Counted from the first letter of the stretch, positions 18,309 through 27,126 are shown. The stretch: 64,000 nucleotides of DNA from Terriglobia bacterium (GCA_025358575.1 JANYJA010000070.1:1-64000); one strand, 5' to 3'. Translations and numbers: made by a program. Notes: generated by a model from the sequence alone, not told the origin.

Positions 18309-20945
18309 TCAGGCTGCAACCGGCGCAGCCTGTTTCGCGAAAGTCAGCTTCTTATCGCTGTCCGCGTCCACCAACACCGTGTCGCCGAGCGTGTACTCGC
18401 CTTCAAGCAGCTTCAGCGCCAGCGGATCCTGGATCAACCTTTGAATTGTCCGTCGCAGGGGCCGCGCTCCGTACTGCGGATCGAATCCGTCGGCGATTAG
18501 AGCTTCCTTCGCCGCTTCCGTGATCTCCATTTTCAGCCCGCGATCCCCCAGCATCGAGCGCAACCGGCTCAGTTGGATTTCAATAATCAGCGAAAGATGT
18601 TCGCGCGATAGTCCGTTGAATACGATAATGTCGTCCACCCGATTCAGAAACTCGGGTTTGAACATCTGCTTCAACGCATCCAGCAGCCGCGTCCGCACCT
18701 GGTCGTGCCCGTGATTCTTGGCGTTCACCGAGAATCCGATGGGACCCGTTTCGTGAATGATGCCCGAACCCACATTCGACGTCATGATGATCACGGTGTT
18801 CTTGAAGTTCACCGTGCGTCCCTGACCATCGGTCAGCCGCCCGTCGTCCAGTATCTGCAGCAATGCGTTGAAAACATCCGGATGGGCCTTCTCGATCTCG
18901 TCGAAGAGCACCACCGAGAACGGCTTCCGCCGCACGTGTTCCGTTAACTGCCCGCCTTCGTCATAACCGACGTAGCCAGGAGGCGCGCCGATCATTCGAG
19001 ACACGGCATGCTTCTCCATGTACTCCGACATGTCGACCCGAACCATGGCCTTCTCGTCATCGAAGAGAAACTCCGCCAGGGCGCGCGCGACTTCCGTTTT
19101 TCCAACACCCGTGGGACCCAGGAAAATAAAGCTGCCAATCGGACGGTTGGGATCGCTTAACCCCGCGCGGTTGCGCCGGATCGCATTCGCCACCAGACGC
19201 ACCGCTTCGTCCTGACCCACCACGCGCTCATGCAGACGCGTCTCCATGGTGATCAGTTTGCGCACTTCGCCTTCGAGCATCCGCGACACCGGAATTCCCG
19301 TCGCCTTGGCCACGATCTTCGCGACGTCCTCTTCGTCGATCTCTTCCTTCAGAAGCGCCGAGCCGGATTTGATTGTTTCCAAGTCGCGGTCCGCTTCGGC
19401 CAGTTCCTTCTCGATTTCCGAAAGTCGCCCGTAACGCAGCTTGGCCGCTGTTTCCCACTCGCCCAAGCGCGTGGCCTTCTCTTCGTCCAGACGCACCTGC
19501 TCTTGCTCCTCTTTCAGTTTGCGAACGCGCCCAATCGCTTCCTTCTCGCGATCCCAGCGCTCCCGCAAACCGGCCGATTCTCCGCGCAACCGTTCCAACT
19601 CGTTCTCGACATGCCGCAGCCGTTCGCGCGACGCCGTGTCCTTTTCCCGATTCAACGCCTGCCGCTCGATCTCCAAGTGCGAAACCCGCCGGTTGAGGTT
19701 GTCGATTTCTATTGGTACGCTCCCAATCTGAATGCGCAGCGCCGAACCCGCTTCATCGATAATGTCTATCGCCTTGTCCGGCAGAAACCGGTCGCTAATA
19801 TAACGATTGGAAAGCACTGCCGCCGCCACGATCGCCGCATCCTTAATGCGCACGCCGTGATGAATCTCGTATTTCTCCTTGAGCCCGCGCAGGATCGCAA
19901 TGGTGTCATCCACCGTCGGCTCTCCCACGATCACGGTCTGGAAACGCCGAGCCAGCGCCGCGTCCTTTTCCACGTATTTGCGATACTCGCTCAAAGTGGT
20001 TGCGCCGATGCAGCGCAAATCGCCCCTAGCCAGTGCGGGTTTCAGCATGTTCGCGGCGTCGATCGCGCCTTCCGCTCCGCCCGCACCCACTAACGTGTGC
20101 AGTTCGTCGATAAAGCAGATGATTTCGCCGTTCGATTCGGTGATCTCTTTCAACACCGCCTTCAAACGGTCTTCGAATTCGCCGCGAAACTTCGTCCCCG
20201 CCACCATCGACCCCAGGTCAATCGCCACCAGCTTCTTATTCTTCAACTGCTCCGGAACGTCGCCATTCACAATGCGTTGCGCAAGCCCTTCCACAATGGC
20301 GGTCTTACCCACGCCAGGCTCACCTATCAGCACCGGGTTGTTTTTGGTCCTGCGGCTCAACACCTGCATTACGCGCCGGATCTCTTCGTCGCGCCCAATC
20401 ACCGGGTCGAGCTTCCCCTTGCGCGATTGATCGGTCAAATCCACCGCATACCGCTCGAGCGCCTGGTATTTGGACTCCGGATTCTGATCCGTTATACGCT
20501 GCGTCCCGCGCACCGCCACCAGCGCTTTCAAAATCGCGTCGTGGGTGGCACCGGCTTTCTGGAGCAGATTTCCCGCTGGATCGTACTTTTGATCCGCAAT
20601 GGAGAGAAGAAGGTGCTCGGTTGAGACAAACTCATCCTTGAACCGCTCCGCTTCCTTGAACGCAGATTCCAAAACTTGATTCAACGGCGGCGAAATCATC
20701 ATGCCGCTCTGTCCGCCCGTTACTTTCGGGATCGACGGCAATAGCCGCTCGCTTTCCGCTAAAATGGCGTCCGGCTGAACATCGCACTTTTCCAGCACGG
20801 GCCGGACAATGCCTTCTCGCTCCCCTGCCAAGGCAATCAACAAATGAACCGGATGAACTGCCTGATTTTGGCTCTTCTCCGCCACCTCTTGCGCGTGCTG
20901 CACCGCCTCTTGCGCCTTCTGGGTTAACTTATCAAAGCGAAACAT
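18309..20945 (-). CDS. clpB: Disaggregase chaperone ClpB
   Basis: A hexameric AAA+ chaperone that rescues aggregated proteins with DnaK. With ATG 20945 it has 878 residues. The N-terminal double Clp domain begins [20 protein letters not shown]. The first ATPase domain has GEPGVGKT, the long middle coiled coil runs roughly 400-540, and the second has [18 protein letters not shown] lies eight bases before this ATG, and upstream in-frame codons do not match the family. It is 72 bases downstream of hsp20, in the same direction. Confidence 0.97.
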   Translation of the reverse strand: MFRFDKLTQKAQEAVQHAQEVAEKSQNQAVHPVHLLIALAGEREGIVRPVLEKCDVQPDAILAESERLLPSIPKVTGGQSGMMISPPLNQVLESAFKEAERFKDEFVSTEHLLLSIADQKYDPAGNLLQKAGATHDAILKALVAVRGTQRITDQNPESKYQALERYAVDLTDQSRKGKLDPVIGRDEEIRRVMQVLSRRTKNNPVLIGEPGVGKTAIVEGLAQRIVNGDVPEQLKNKKLVAIDLGSMVAGTKFRGEFEDRLKAVLKEITESNGEIICFIDELHTLVGAGGAEGAIDAANMLKPALARGDLRCIGATTLSEYRKYVEKDAALARRFQTVIVGEPTVDDTIAILRGLKEKYEIHHGVRIKDAAIVAAAVLSNRYISDRFLPDKAIDIIDEAGSALRIQIGSVPIEIDNLNRRVSHLEIERQALNREKDTASRERLRHVENELERLRGESAGLRERWDREKEAIGRVRKLKEEQEQVRLDEEKATRLGEWETAAKLRYGRLSEIEKELAEADRDLETIKSGSALLKEEIDEEDVAKIVAKATGIPVSRMLEGEVRKLITMETRLHERVVGQDEAVRLVANAIRRNRAGLSDPNRPIGSFIFLGPTGVGKTEVARALAEFLFDDEKAMVRVDMSEYMEKHAVSRMIGAPPGYVGYDEGGQLTEHVRRKPFSVVLFDEIEKAHPDVFNALLQILDDGRLTDGQGRTVNFKNTVIIMTSNVGSGIIHETGPIGFSVNAKNHGHDQVRTRLLDALKQMFKPEFLNRVDDIIVFNGLSREHLSLIIEIQLSRLRSMLGDRGLKMEITEAAKEALIADGFDPQYGARPLRRTIQRLIQDPLALKLLEGEYTLGDTVLVDADSDKKLTFAKQAAPVAA

Positions 20946-21017
20946 TATTTTCCTCTCTTGCAAAAACGGGACGCCGGACCACCCCGGCGTCCCCACCCCG
21001 TTTCGATGTCCTCAAAT

Positions 21018-21440
21018 TTAGGTTTGTTGCACTTGAACCTTGACCTGCCTCGGCTTGGCAGTTTCTTTCTTCGGAAGGCTAATGGTCAACACTCCGTTTT
21101 TGTAGTCGGCACCGACCTTCTCCGTATCCACCGTCGAAGGGACGCTGAAGCTCCGCACAAAGGAACCATACTGCCGCTCAATCCGGTGGTAACCTTTCTC
21201 GCCGCCGTCCCGCTCGAACTTCCGGTGACCTTTCAAAGTCAATGTCTGATTTTCAACCTGCACGTCGATGTCCTCCAGACGAACGTCGGGGAGGTCGGCC
21301 TTAACCACCAATTCGTTTTCGGTTTCGATGATATCCACGGCAGGGGACCACGGACGCCCCGTGCGCGGCTCGCTCATCATGCGTGTCAAAGCGTCTTCAA
21401 ACTGACGAAGCCCATTAAATGGATCATGTGTGATGCTCAT
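21018..21440 (-). CDS. Small heat-shock protein (Hsp20/alpha-crystallin)
   Basis: A 140-residue holdase chaperone that binds unfolding proteins for later refolding, often handed to ClpB. The alpha-crystallin domain spans about residues 32-130, with VDIIETENELVVKADLPDV and the signature YKNGVLTISLPK. N- and C-terminal arms are short; the C-terminal IxI-like motif is not obvious (QVKVQVQQT). The ATG at 21440 has AGAGAGGA 12 bases upstream. Its own strong promoter and structured leader lie at 21448-21534, so it probably drives the clpB-htpX genes behind it. Confidence 0.95.
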   Translation of the reverse strand: MSITHDPFNGLRQFEDALTRMMSEPRTGRPWSPAVDIIETENELVVKADLPDVRLEDIDVQVENQTLTLKGHRKFERDGGEKGYHRIERQYGSFVRSFSVPSTVDTEKVGADYKNGVLTISLPKKETAKPRQVKVQVQQT

Positions 21441-21447
21441 ATGCTCT

Positions 21448-21492
21448 TAGATTCCTCTCTGATCTAGTTGGATTCAGCGATGTCACTGAATC
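21448..21492 (-). promoter_or_regulatory. hsp20 5' leader with two stem-loops
   Basis: Two inverted repeats lie between promoter and start. GATTCAG-N8-CTGAATC (21471-21492) is a perfect 7-bp pair at the expected transcript start. TAGAT-N9-ATCTA (21448-21466) holds the ribosome binding site AGAGAGGA in its loop. The first could be a repressor operator or an mRNA hairpin; the second could affect translation with temperature. It is not CIRCE (TTAGCACTC-N9-GAGTGCTAA). Pairings are seen in sequence; the regulatory role is inference. Confidence 0.5.
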
Positions 21493-21505
21493 TCCGTTCG
21501 CTATC

Positions 21506-21534
21506 AGCATAAAATATGAGTCTTATGATGTCAA
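21506..21534 (-). promoter_or_regulatory. Sigma-70-type promoter of hsp20-clpB operon
   Basis: On the minus strand TTGACA (21534-21529) is followed after exactly 17 bases by TATGCT (21511-21506). The -35 is perfect and the -10 matches four of six. The expected transcript start is near 21499, giving a leader of about 59 bases. A heat-shock sigma-32 promoter is not seen, so induction may rely on the inverted repeat just downstream. Confidence 0.6.
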
Positions 21535-21638
21535 GTGTTTGGATGTGACGTTGTGCCCATTCAACTGCTGTGGTTCGCCCGACGCCCTAGTAACCTTAAT
21601 AATGGCTGGCGCGCCTTTCAGTTTGCCGGCAAATTTAA

Positions 21639-22229
21639 ATGCTGGTTGACTTCGTTCTAATTCAGCGCGCGCAAAGTGGTGACTCCGGGGCGTTTAACGA
21701 AGTTGTACTGGCGTATAGAAGGCGCATTCTGGGGATCATTTCCCGTCTTATTGGTCGGCCCGATGACGTGGAAGACGTTTCGCAAGAGGTGTTCTTGCGC
21801 TTGTTCTTCTCTCTCGACCAGTTGCGCAGCGCTGAAGTTTTCGAGCCATGGCTTTATCGATTAACCGTCAACGCGGCTTACGACTACCTGCGAAAGCAGC
21901 GCCGCCGCCACGAATCCCGCATGGCGGACTTGTCCGAGCAGCAGGTCATGCTGGCCGACGCGTTGGCCAGTACCAAAGCCAATTCGGACGAGAATCAGCG
22001 CAAACTGATTCGCGAAACGGTCGCCAACCTTCTTTCACACGTGTCCGAAGAGGACAGGATACTTCTTACCTTGAAAGAAGTGGAAGGCCTTTCATTGAGA
22101 GAAATGGAAAAGATTTATCATGTAAACGAGAACGCCCTAAAGGTGCGTCTCTTTCGTGCCCGACAGAGAATTATCAAGGCCGTGGGAGCTGCGCCAAGCA
22201 AATCGGCGAAGGCTGGCGTTTCGGGTTGA
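21639..22229 (+). CDS. ECF-type RNA polymerase sigma factor
   Basis: A 196-residue group-4 sigma factor with region 2 (DVEDVSQEVFLRLFFSLDQL, then FEPWLYRLTVNAAYDYLRKQ) and region 4 (LTLKEVEGLSLREMEKIYHV, VRLFRARQRI, a helix-turn-helix). No region 1 or 3 is present. It would direct transcription of a stress or envelope regulon. It is followed after 15 bases by a short protein with one membrane segment, the arrangement of an ECF sigma and its anti-sigma factor. It diverges from hsp20, with about 200 bases between. Confidence 0.93.
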   Translation: MLVDFVLIQRAQSGDSGAFNEVVLAYRRRILGIISRLIGRPDDVEDVSQEVFLRLFFSLDQLRSAEVFEPWLYRLTVNAAYDYLRKQRRRHESRMADLSEQQVMLADALASTKANSDENQRKLIRETVANLLSHVSEEDRILLTLKEVEGLSLREMEKIYHVNENALKVRLFRARQRIIKAVGAAPSKSAKAGVSG

Positions 22230-22244
22230 GTGTGTGAGGGAAGC

Positions 22245-22583
22245 ATGAATCGTGAGTTTGAAAGCGAGTCAAATCGTCGTCTGCAAATCCTCTTGGAAGC
22301 TTATCGTGAAGCCTGCGACGTTCCGGAACCCGGACCCAATTTTATGCCGGACGTGTGGCGCAAAATAGACGCGCGCCAAGCGGTGAGCCTCTTCTTCAAC
22401 CGGTTGGCGCGGGGCTTTGTCGCGACGGCCTTCGCTCTGAGTTTGATTCTCGGCGCTTTCGTCATCCTACCCAGTCAGCAGAATTCGGCTTTCTTTAGCG
22501 GCAGCTACGTGGAAGCTCTCGCAGACGAACCGCCGCCCAGTGGAGACGTGTTCGTCGAGCCGGTTCATCTCGAGCAGAAGTGA
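22245..22583 (+). CDS. Probable membrane-anchored anti-sigma factor
   Basis: A 112-residue protein with a soluble N-terminal part (residues ~1-62), one membrane segment (about 63-85, FVATAFALSLILGAFVILP) and a short acidic periplasmic tail. It starts at ATG 22245, 15 bases after the sigma gene, and its stop shares a base with the next gene. No zinc-finger HxxxCxxC anti-sigma motif is visible. The role is inferred from topology and context; the sequence itself is not a family I recognise. Confidence 0.6.
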   Translation: MNREFESESNRRLQILLEAYREACDVPEPGPNFMPDVWRKIDARQAVSLFFNRLARGFVATAFALSLILGAFVILPSQQNSAFFSGSYVEALADEPPPSGDVFVEPVHLEQK

Positions 22584-22957
22584 TGAAAAAAAGTCACCTT
22601 TCCACATGGGGCTATCTGCTCCTGGTATTTGTCAGCGGAGCCGTGGTCGGCGGATTCGCCCACCGACTTTACATGGTGAGCCCAGTAAGCTCGAATTCGA
22701 GCCCGCGTTCCCCTGAGCAGTACAAGCGGAAGTATATGGATGAGATGCACACCCGCTTAAACCTGGCTCCCGATCAGTTGAAGAAACTGGACGCAATCCT
22801 CGAAATTACTCGTCACGAGTACGAAGCTCTTAAGCCCCAGATGACCGCGATTCAGGACGAACAAGCTTCCAAAGTGCGCGCCATGCTGAACGACACCCAA
22901 CGCGCCGAATACGAAAAGATGCGCGCCGAGCGTGAGAAGCGCCATAGAAATCGCTGA
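22583..22957 (+). CDS. CpxP/Spy-like periplasmic protein
   Basis: A 124-residue protein with an N-terminal membrane anchor or signal (WGYLLLVFVSGAVVGGFAHR) and a helical, charged periplasmic domain. The pattern LNLAPDQLKKLDAIL then LNDTQRAEYEKMRAEREKR repeats the L-x-x-x-Q motif of the Spy/CpxP/CnrX superfamily, whose members sense misfolding or metals and act as chaperones. The N-terminus keeps a hydrophobic anchor, as CnrX- and ZraP-like sensors do. Its ATG overlaps the previous TGA, so the sigma, anti-sigma and this protein form one unit. Confidence 0.65.
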   Translation: MKKSHLSTWGYLLLVFVSGAVVGGFAHRLYMVSPVSSNSSPRSPEQYKRKYMDEMHTRLNLAPDQLKKLDAILEITRHEYEALKPQMTAIQDEQASKVRAMLNDTQRAEYEKMRAEREKRHRNR

Positions 22958-23009
22958 AAAACGAACCACTGCCTTCAGGCCGGCTCAATTTTCAGACGGT
23001 AGTGGTTCG
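22957..23009 (-). terminator. Rho-independent terminator of the DUF2971 gene
   Basis: An inverted repeat pairs CGAACCACTGCC (22962-22973) with GGTAGTGGTTCG (22998-23009), 11 of 12 bases complementary, loop 24. On the minus strand the hairpin is followed by TTTTT (22961-22957). Its distal arm overlaps the last codons of the gene. On the plus strand there is no T-run, so it serves mainly the minus strand. Confidence 0.65.
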
Positions 23010-23769
23010 GAGTGCGTACCGCCCGGCGCACTGGCAAGCCGGGTGCTTTTTTGGCAACTAAAATACTGATGGCTTCAAAATCGCCTTGACAGCCTATAAT
23101 CACTGATCGAAGCGCGCCCGCGGGAAGTGCAAGATAGTGCTCGCCAGGCAAAGTCGGTAGTTCAGCATTAACAGTAGAAGCGCGGGCAACGATCCGGAAT
23201 TCTTTCTCATACTTCCAGTCATCGGACTTGGTTAGAAGAACTTCAATCATCCCCTCATCGGGAGGATCATGTGGGAGCCAGCACGGATATTCAGATCGAT
23301 ATGCGACTTCGCGTGCATTGCCGAAGATTTCGTTGTCCACGGCAAACTCAAGGCAAATGCCGCGATGGTTCTCGGCGTAATGCGACCACATGAGCGTCGA
23401 GTCTGGAAGCGGCGTCAAGCAATAAATCCGCCACCGCTTCGATGTCTCTTTAAAATTCTCCGACATACCGACCACTACCTGTCTCAGGAACTCTAAATCG
23501 TTATGCAGCATAAACGACCTCTGCGCCTCTTGATGTTGAAGCATCGGAACTGCAGGCGGGAGCCCGTCCAACCAAGCAATCAGGCTCGCGCGCTTTGCCG
23601 GGTCGTCTACCGTGTTCGCGTCAAACCATGGCTTACAATCCCAAGGGTCGTTTAAATTCCTTAGATCAGAGCAACGAATACTTTGCCGACTCAGTGTCGT
23701 AGCCAAGTAATCAGGGTTGAATTTCTCATAGTGGTAAAGCCTCTGGATGCCACACTCAATCGCTTTCAT
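22975..23769 (-). CDS. DUF2971 domain protein
   Basis: A 264-residue cytosolic protein. The pattern LYHYEKF near the N-terminus, LRNLNDPWDC, MWSHYAENHRGICLEF, and DDWKYEKEFRIV is that of DUF2971 proteins, whose function is not established. A ribosome binding site AAGGA lies six bases before ATG 23769. It stands alone, with terminators on both sides, and faces the CpxP-like gene. No signal peptide or membrane segment is visible. Codon use looks like its neighbours. Confidence 0.85.
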   Translation of the reverse strand: MKAIECGIQRLYHYEKFNPDYLATTLSRQSIRCSDLRNLNDPWDCKPWFDANTVDDPAKRASLIAWLDGLPPAVPMLQHQEAQRSFMLHNDLEFLRQVVVGMSENFKETSKRWRIYCLTPLPDSTLMWSHYAENHRGICLEFAVDNEIFGNAREVAYRSEYPCWLPHDPPDEGMIEVLLTKSDDWKYEKEFRIVARASTVNAELPTLPGEHYLALPAGALRSVIIGCQGDFEAISILVAKKAPGLPVRRAVRTPNHYRLKIEPA

Positions 23770-23830
23770 GTGAATCCTTATTGTTTACTGAACAGGGTCG
23801 GCATAGAGGAGATGCCCATAAATTTGCTCC

Positions 23831-23866
23831 AAAATAAAAAAGGGCCGGATCTCGAAGATCCGGCCC
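23831..23866 (-). terminator. Rho-independent terminator of rpmE
   Basis: A perfect 11-bp stem GGGCCGGATCT / AGATCCGGCCC (23842-23852 and 23856-23866) with a CGA loop. On the minus strand it is followed by TTTTTTATTTT (23841-23831), a textbook intrinsic terminator for rpmE, whose stop lies 24 bases before the stem. It also insulates the downstream DUF2971 gene. Confidence 0.9.
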
Positions 23867-23890
23867 CTCTTAAAACCTCAAAGCATTTAA

Positions 23891-24124
23891 CTACTGAGCA
23901 GTCGGTACCGGCCGATTCCCGCGCAGCTTCGCGTATTTTCTTTCGAACTTATCTACGCGGCCCGCAGTATCGATGAGTTTCTGTTTCCCGGTGAAGAACG
24001 GGTGGCAGCTCGAACAAATTTCAACGCGGATAGCGCCCTTGTGGGTCGACCGCGTCACAAAAGTATGCCCACAAGCGCACTTCACGTTGAGCTCGTTATA
24101 AGCAGGGTGAATTCCAGGTTTCAT
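23891..24124 (-). CDS. rpmE: 50S ribosomal protein L31, zinc form
   Basis: L31 joins the 50S central protuberance and the 30S head. The start at ATG 24124 gives [20 protein letters not shown], the usual N-terminus; an earlier start adds unrelated residues. The zinc cysteines CxC/CxxC are present (KCACGHTF and [14 protein letters not shown]), so this is the C+ form. 77 residues is normal. On the minus strand a TATACT (24157-24152) may be its -10 box. Followed by a strong terminator. Confidence 0.96.
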   Translation of the reverse strand: MKPGIHPAYNELNVKCACGHTFVTRSTHKGAIRVEICSSCHPFFTGKQKLIDTAGRVDKFERKYAKLRGNRPVPTAQ

Positions 24125-24171
24125 TTTGCAGATTGCCTTTCGGAAACTTAAAGTATACAACAACGAACAAA

Positions 24172-24392
24172 CCCCCGCGAGCTCTCACAAGCGCGCGGGG
24201 GTAAGTAGCCTACTGGTAAAACCTGAGGCAGGGTACTGCTTCAACTCGACGAAGCGACCGGTCCGCAGGAACATGACTCCGTCTACTGAAGAACGGAATC
24301 GGCAACGTTAGAACAGTCGACCTAGCGGTCGGCCACCTCGTCGGGTCTACAACCATTTATCATTATTCTGGACCACCTCCTTCTTCAGTGAT
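24172..24392 (-). ncRNA. Unidentified structured small transcript (about 220 nt)
   Basis: The transcript has all the parts of an independent unit: a strong promoter (24399-24427), a predicted start near 24392, and a hairpin terminator. Within it ACTGAAGAA (24389-24381) can pair perfectly with TTCTTCAGT (24293-24285), CGACC-GCTA-GGTCG forms a hairpin near 24330, and GCTTC-N8-GAAGC forms another near 24250. The end is CCCCCGCG / CGCGGGGG (24201-24172). AAGGAGGTGG at 24382-24373 is almost a full match to the anti-Shine-Dalgarno, so it may also carry a small reading frame. I do not recognise the family; it is not tmRNA, RNase P or SRP RNA. Confidence 0.6.
24210..24356 (-). CDS. Possible 48-residue small protein within the small transcript
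   Basis: From ATG 24356 to TAG 24210 the minus strand encodes 48 residues beginning MVVDPTRWPTARSTVLTLPI and ending VEAVPCLRFYQ. A strong AAGGAGG lies upstream but about 19 bases from this ATG, and 12 bases from an earlier ATG (24363) that gives only 13 residues. There is no family I can name and no membrane segment. The RNA structure could equally explain the conservation, so this is a weak call. Confidence 0.25.
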   Translation of the reverse strand: MVVDPTRWPTARSTVLTLPIPFFSRRSHVPADRSLRRVEAVPCLRFYQ

Positions 24393-24398
24393 GATTTC

Positions 24399-24427
24399 AA
24401 AATACGCCCGAGTAGCAGTTTTGTCAA
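24399..24427 (-). promoter_or_regulatory. Strong sigma-70 promoter of the small transcript
   Basis: On the minus strand TTGACA (24427-24422) and TATTTT (24404-24399) are separated by exactly 17 bases. The -35 is perfect and the -10 matches four or five positions. It points away from the MFS transporter and toward the structured transcript, starting at about 24392. Confidence 0.75.
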
Positions 24428-24537
24428 GACCCACACCCAAGATTTTTCATCCGTCCCACTACATAGAGTCGCGCTTCGCGGAGAAACCACAAGATGCACC
24501 ATTCACCTGGGCCGCTTGTTCCCGCTATGATAACCGC

Positions 24538-25713
24538 GTGGTAGACCTTCGCAGCCTTTTCGCCGTCCCGCTGCTCGCCCGGGCACTAGCCGGGTTCCTC
24601 GTTTCCGGCTATCTTTTTGGCCTTCTCGGTGCCTTGCTTCCCTCCTGGGGATACCATATCTCCGCCGACTACTTCACCGTCGGCGCGTATTTCATTTCCG
24701 TGACCGCGGGCATGATTCTGTTCGCCGAAGCGGCCCGCCGTCTTGCAGCCAACACTCTCATCCACCGCATCCTCACCTTCGGTTGCGCGCTGGCCACTGC
24801 CGCACTTCTTTATCTTGCACTTCTCCCCGCCATTAACGTTAGCGGTTGGCGCATGGCTGGCCTATTCCTGGTCGGAGGCGCAGCTGGACTCCTAAATACC
24901 GGTCTTTTCCGCGCCATCGCCCCCGGTTTCGAACATGACCGCGCGGCAACCATCACCCTTGGTGGCATCTTCTTTGGTATCGGCTGCCTCGCTTCGGCTC
25001 TTTTGATCGCTCAAACTTTCTACACTTGGAGCCTCACGGCCATTTTGCTTTTCCTGGCCGCAATACCCGCCGGTTTCGCTTTCCTCTATTCCCGCCAACC
25101 GTTCCCCGCATTGCCCCTACCCGAACCTACTTTCCGGCAGGCACTCGATGATTTTCGCAGCCCCGGCGCCATCCTCTTCGCGCTGCTGCTCTTCTTCCAG
25201 TTCGGCAACGAATGGTCTATTGCCGGATGGCTCCCCATCTATCTTGTCCACCAAATCGGCATCAGTCCGGAAGACGCGCTGCTCCTCCTCGCGCTTTTCT
25301 GGTTGGCACTCCTGATCGGCCGGCTGATCGTCCTGTCCCTACTGCCGCGCTCAGGCCGCGCGAAACTGTTGCTCGCCAGTTCGGGGGCCGCCATCCTCGG
25401 CTGCGTCATCCTGTTACTCACGAATAAAGCCTTCGGCGCATCGATCGGCATCTTGCTGGTGGGCGGCGGCTTCGCGGCCATCTACCCGCTTGTCGCCGAA
25501 AAAATCGGCAGCCGGTTCCCCTACTACCACCCCGGTTTCTTCAACGGAATTTTCTCGTTCGCTCTGGTCGGCGGCCTCCTCGCTCCAGGGATTCTGGGGT
25601 TCTTTGCCGCCCAATGGGGAATCGGAATCGTAATGACGCTCCCGCTTCTTGGCACCGTGATGGTCTTCGCGCTTCTTCTTTTACTCTGGCTCGAACAAAA
25701 GGTCACCGGATGA
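24538..25713 (+). CDS. Major facilitator superfamily transporter
   Basis: A 391-residue membrane transporter with about twelve hydrophobic segments, for example LLARALAGFLVSGYLFGLLG near the start and LVGGGFAAIYPLVAEKIGSRF later. Substrate is unknown. I place the start at GTG 24538 because upstream codons overlap the promoter of the small transcript and lack a transporter-like N-terminus; no clear ribosome binding site is seen, so the start is uncertain. Its stop overlaps the start of the carboxypeptidase (ATGA), suggesting coupling. It may handle a sugar or cell-wall compound, but this is a guess. Confidence 0.85.
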   Translation: MVDLRSLFAVPLLARALAGFLVSGYLFGLLGALLPSWGYHISADYFTVGAYFISVTAGMILFAEAARRLAANTLIHRILTFGCALATAALLYLALLPAINVSGWRMAGLFLVGGAAGLLNTGLFRAIAPGFEHDRAATITLGGIFFGIGCLASALLIAQTFYTWSLTAILLFLAAIPAGFAFLYSRQPFPALPLPEPTFRQALDDFRSPGAILFALLLFFQFGNEWSIAGWLPIYLVHQIGISPEDALLLLALFWLALLIGRLIVLSLLPRSGRAKLLLASSGAAILGCVILLLTNKAFGASIGILLVGGGFAAIYPLVAEKIGSRFPYYHPGFFNGIFSFALVGGLLAPGILGFFAAQWGIGIVMTLPLLGTVMVFALLLLLWLEQKVTG

Positions 25714-27122
25714 TTCTCCCGCTTTTTCTAATGGCGATGCAGGCGGCCGCCCCCGCCCCCACCCGTTTGGCCTCGCGAATCCGCGCCGCTATCGCCTCGT
25801 CACCCGTCCCCCGCACGGCCTTCTGGGGCATTGAGATCGCCGATGCCGAAACCGGCCGCGTCCTCTACGCCTCCAATGCCGACCACTTCTTCGTCCCCGC
25901 GTCCAACGCGAAGCTCTTCACCACCGCTCTGGGACTCATCCGCCTCGGCCCCGACTTCCGCGTCCGCACCCAAGTCACCGTCGAAGCTGGCAACCTTGTC
26001 ATTCGTGGTGCCGGCGACCCCAACCTCTCCGGCCGCGAAATCCCCTACCGCGTTGGCTCTCCCCCCGGCGACCCGCTCGCCGCCATCGAAGATCTCGCCT
26101 CGCAAATCCAAGCCTCTGGCCTGCGCGAAGTCCCCGGCGACGTCATCGGCGACGACACCGCCTTCCCCTACCAGCCCTTCCCTGAAGGCTGGCAAATTGA
26201 CGATTCCGCGCTCGATGATGCCGCCCCCGTCAGCGCCCTCGCCCTCAACGACAACGAGATCGACCTCCTCATCACGGGCGGCGTCGAAGAAGCCGATCCC
26301 GCCGTCGTAAAATGGAACCCCGCCATCCCCGTCTTCGACCTTTCCAACGAAGTCCTCACCGATAGCCGCGTAGAGCGCGATCTCCATTTCGAACGGCTCC
26401 CCGGATCCACACGAGCCCGCGTCTGGGGCACCATTCCGCGCGGCGATCCCGGCCAAACGTTCACGCTCGCCGTCGACGATCCCGCGCGCTACGCCGCCCT
26501 GGCCCTTCGCGGTTCCCTTGTCCGCCGTGGCATCTCTGTCAAAGGCGAAGCCCGTGCGCGCCATCGCCTGCCTGGTTCGCCCCCCTACAGGTTGAAGAAG
26601 AACGCGCCGCCGATCGCCACCCGCGTATCACCCCCGCTGCTCGAAGACCTCCGCGTCATCGACAAAGTCAGCCAGAATCTCCATGCTGAAATGATCCTTC
26701 GACTCGCCTCCCCGGACAACGCCGAACCCCTCCACGACTTCCTTACTGAGGCTGGCGTTCCCGACAATCAATACACCTTCACCGATGGTTCCGGCTTGTC
26801 CCGCCTCGACATGGTCACGCCCCACGCCGTCACCACCCTCTTGCGCTATATGGCTGCCTCGCCGCAGCGCGAGAACTGGCTGTCTCTCCTCCCCATTTCC
26901 GGCGTCGATGGCACCCTCAGCTCCCGCTTCGCCGCCCGCATTTCCAAAGGCCATATCCGCGCTAAAACCGGCAGCCTTACCCACGTCGCAACCCTCTCCG
27001 GATACATCGAACGCCGCGATGGACGCCTGCTCGCCTTCTCCATCCTGGTAAATAACTTCAACGGCCCCGCTTCCGATATCCGCGCCATCATTGATAGAAT
27101 CTGTACTATCAGTCTGGAGTAA
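25710..27122 (+). CDS. dacB: D-alanyl-D-alanine carboxypeptidase/endopeptidase, PBP4 type
   Basis: A 470-residue periplasmic serine enzyme that trims or opens peptidoglycan cross-links. The N-terminus is a signal peptide ([16 protein letters not shown]). The SxxK motif is in [15 protein letters not shown] (about residue 65), the second motif in DGSGLSRLD, and KTG in [17 protein letters not shown] family-specific insert with [12 protein letters not shown] lies between the first two motifs. The gene starts inside the MFS stop (ATGA) and is followed 4 bases later by FmdB. Codon third positions are notably C-rich compared with neighbours. Confidence 0.93.
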   Translation: MILPLFLMAMQAAAPAPTRLASRIRAAIASSPVPRTAFWGIEIADAETGRVLYASNADHFFVPASNAKLFTTALGLIRLGPDFRVRTQVTVEAGNLVIRGAGDPNLSGREIPYRVGSPPGDPLAAIEDLASQIQASGLREVPGDVIGDDTAFPYQPFPEGWQIDDSALDDAAPVSALALNDNEIDLLITGGVEEADPAVVKWNPAIPVFDLSNEVLTDSRVERDLHFERLPGSTRARVWGTIPRGDPGQTFTLAVDDPARYAALALRGSLVRRGISVKGEARARHRLPGSPPYRLKKNAPPIATRVSPPLLEDLRVIDKVSQNLHAEMILRLASPDNAEPLHDFLTEAGVPDNQYTFTDGSGLSRLDMVTPHAVTTLLRYMAASPQRENWLSLLPISGVDGTLSSRFAARISKGHIRAKTGSLTHVATLSGYIERRDGRLLAFSILVNNFNGPASDIRAIIDRICTISLE

Positions 27123-27126
27123 TCGA

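Noticed and set aside
21441-21534. CIRCE element for HrcA control of hsp20
   Set aside because: The repeat found (GATTCAG-N8-CTGAATC) differs from TTAGCACTC-N9-GAGTGCTAA, and no CIRCE-like match was seen nearby.
24172-24392. tmRNA, RNase P RNA or SRP RNA as identity of the small transcript
   Set aside because: None of their conserved cores (tag reading frame, GAGGAAAGTCC, GGAAGCAGCC) is present.
25800-26564. A 254-codon minus-strand frame opposite the PBP4-type carboxypeptidase
   Set aside because: Gly/Asp/Glu-biased shadow of C-rich codons on the other strand; no known motif.
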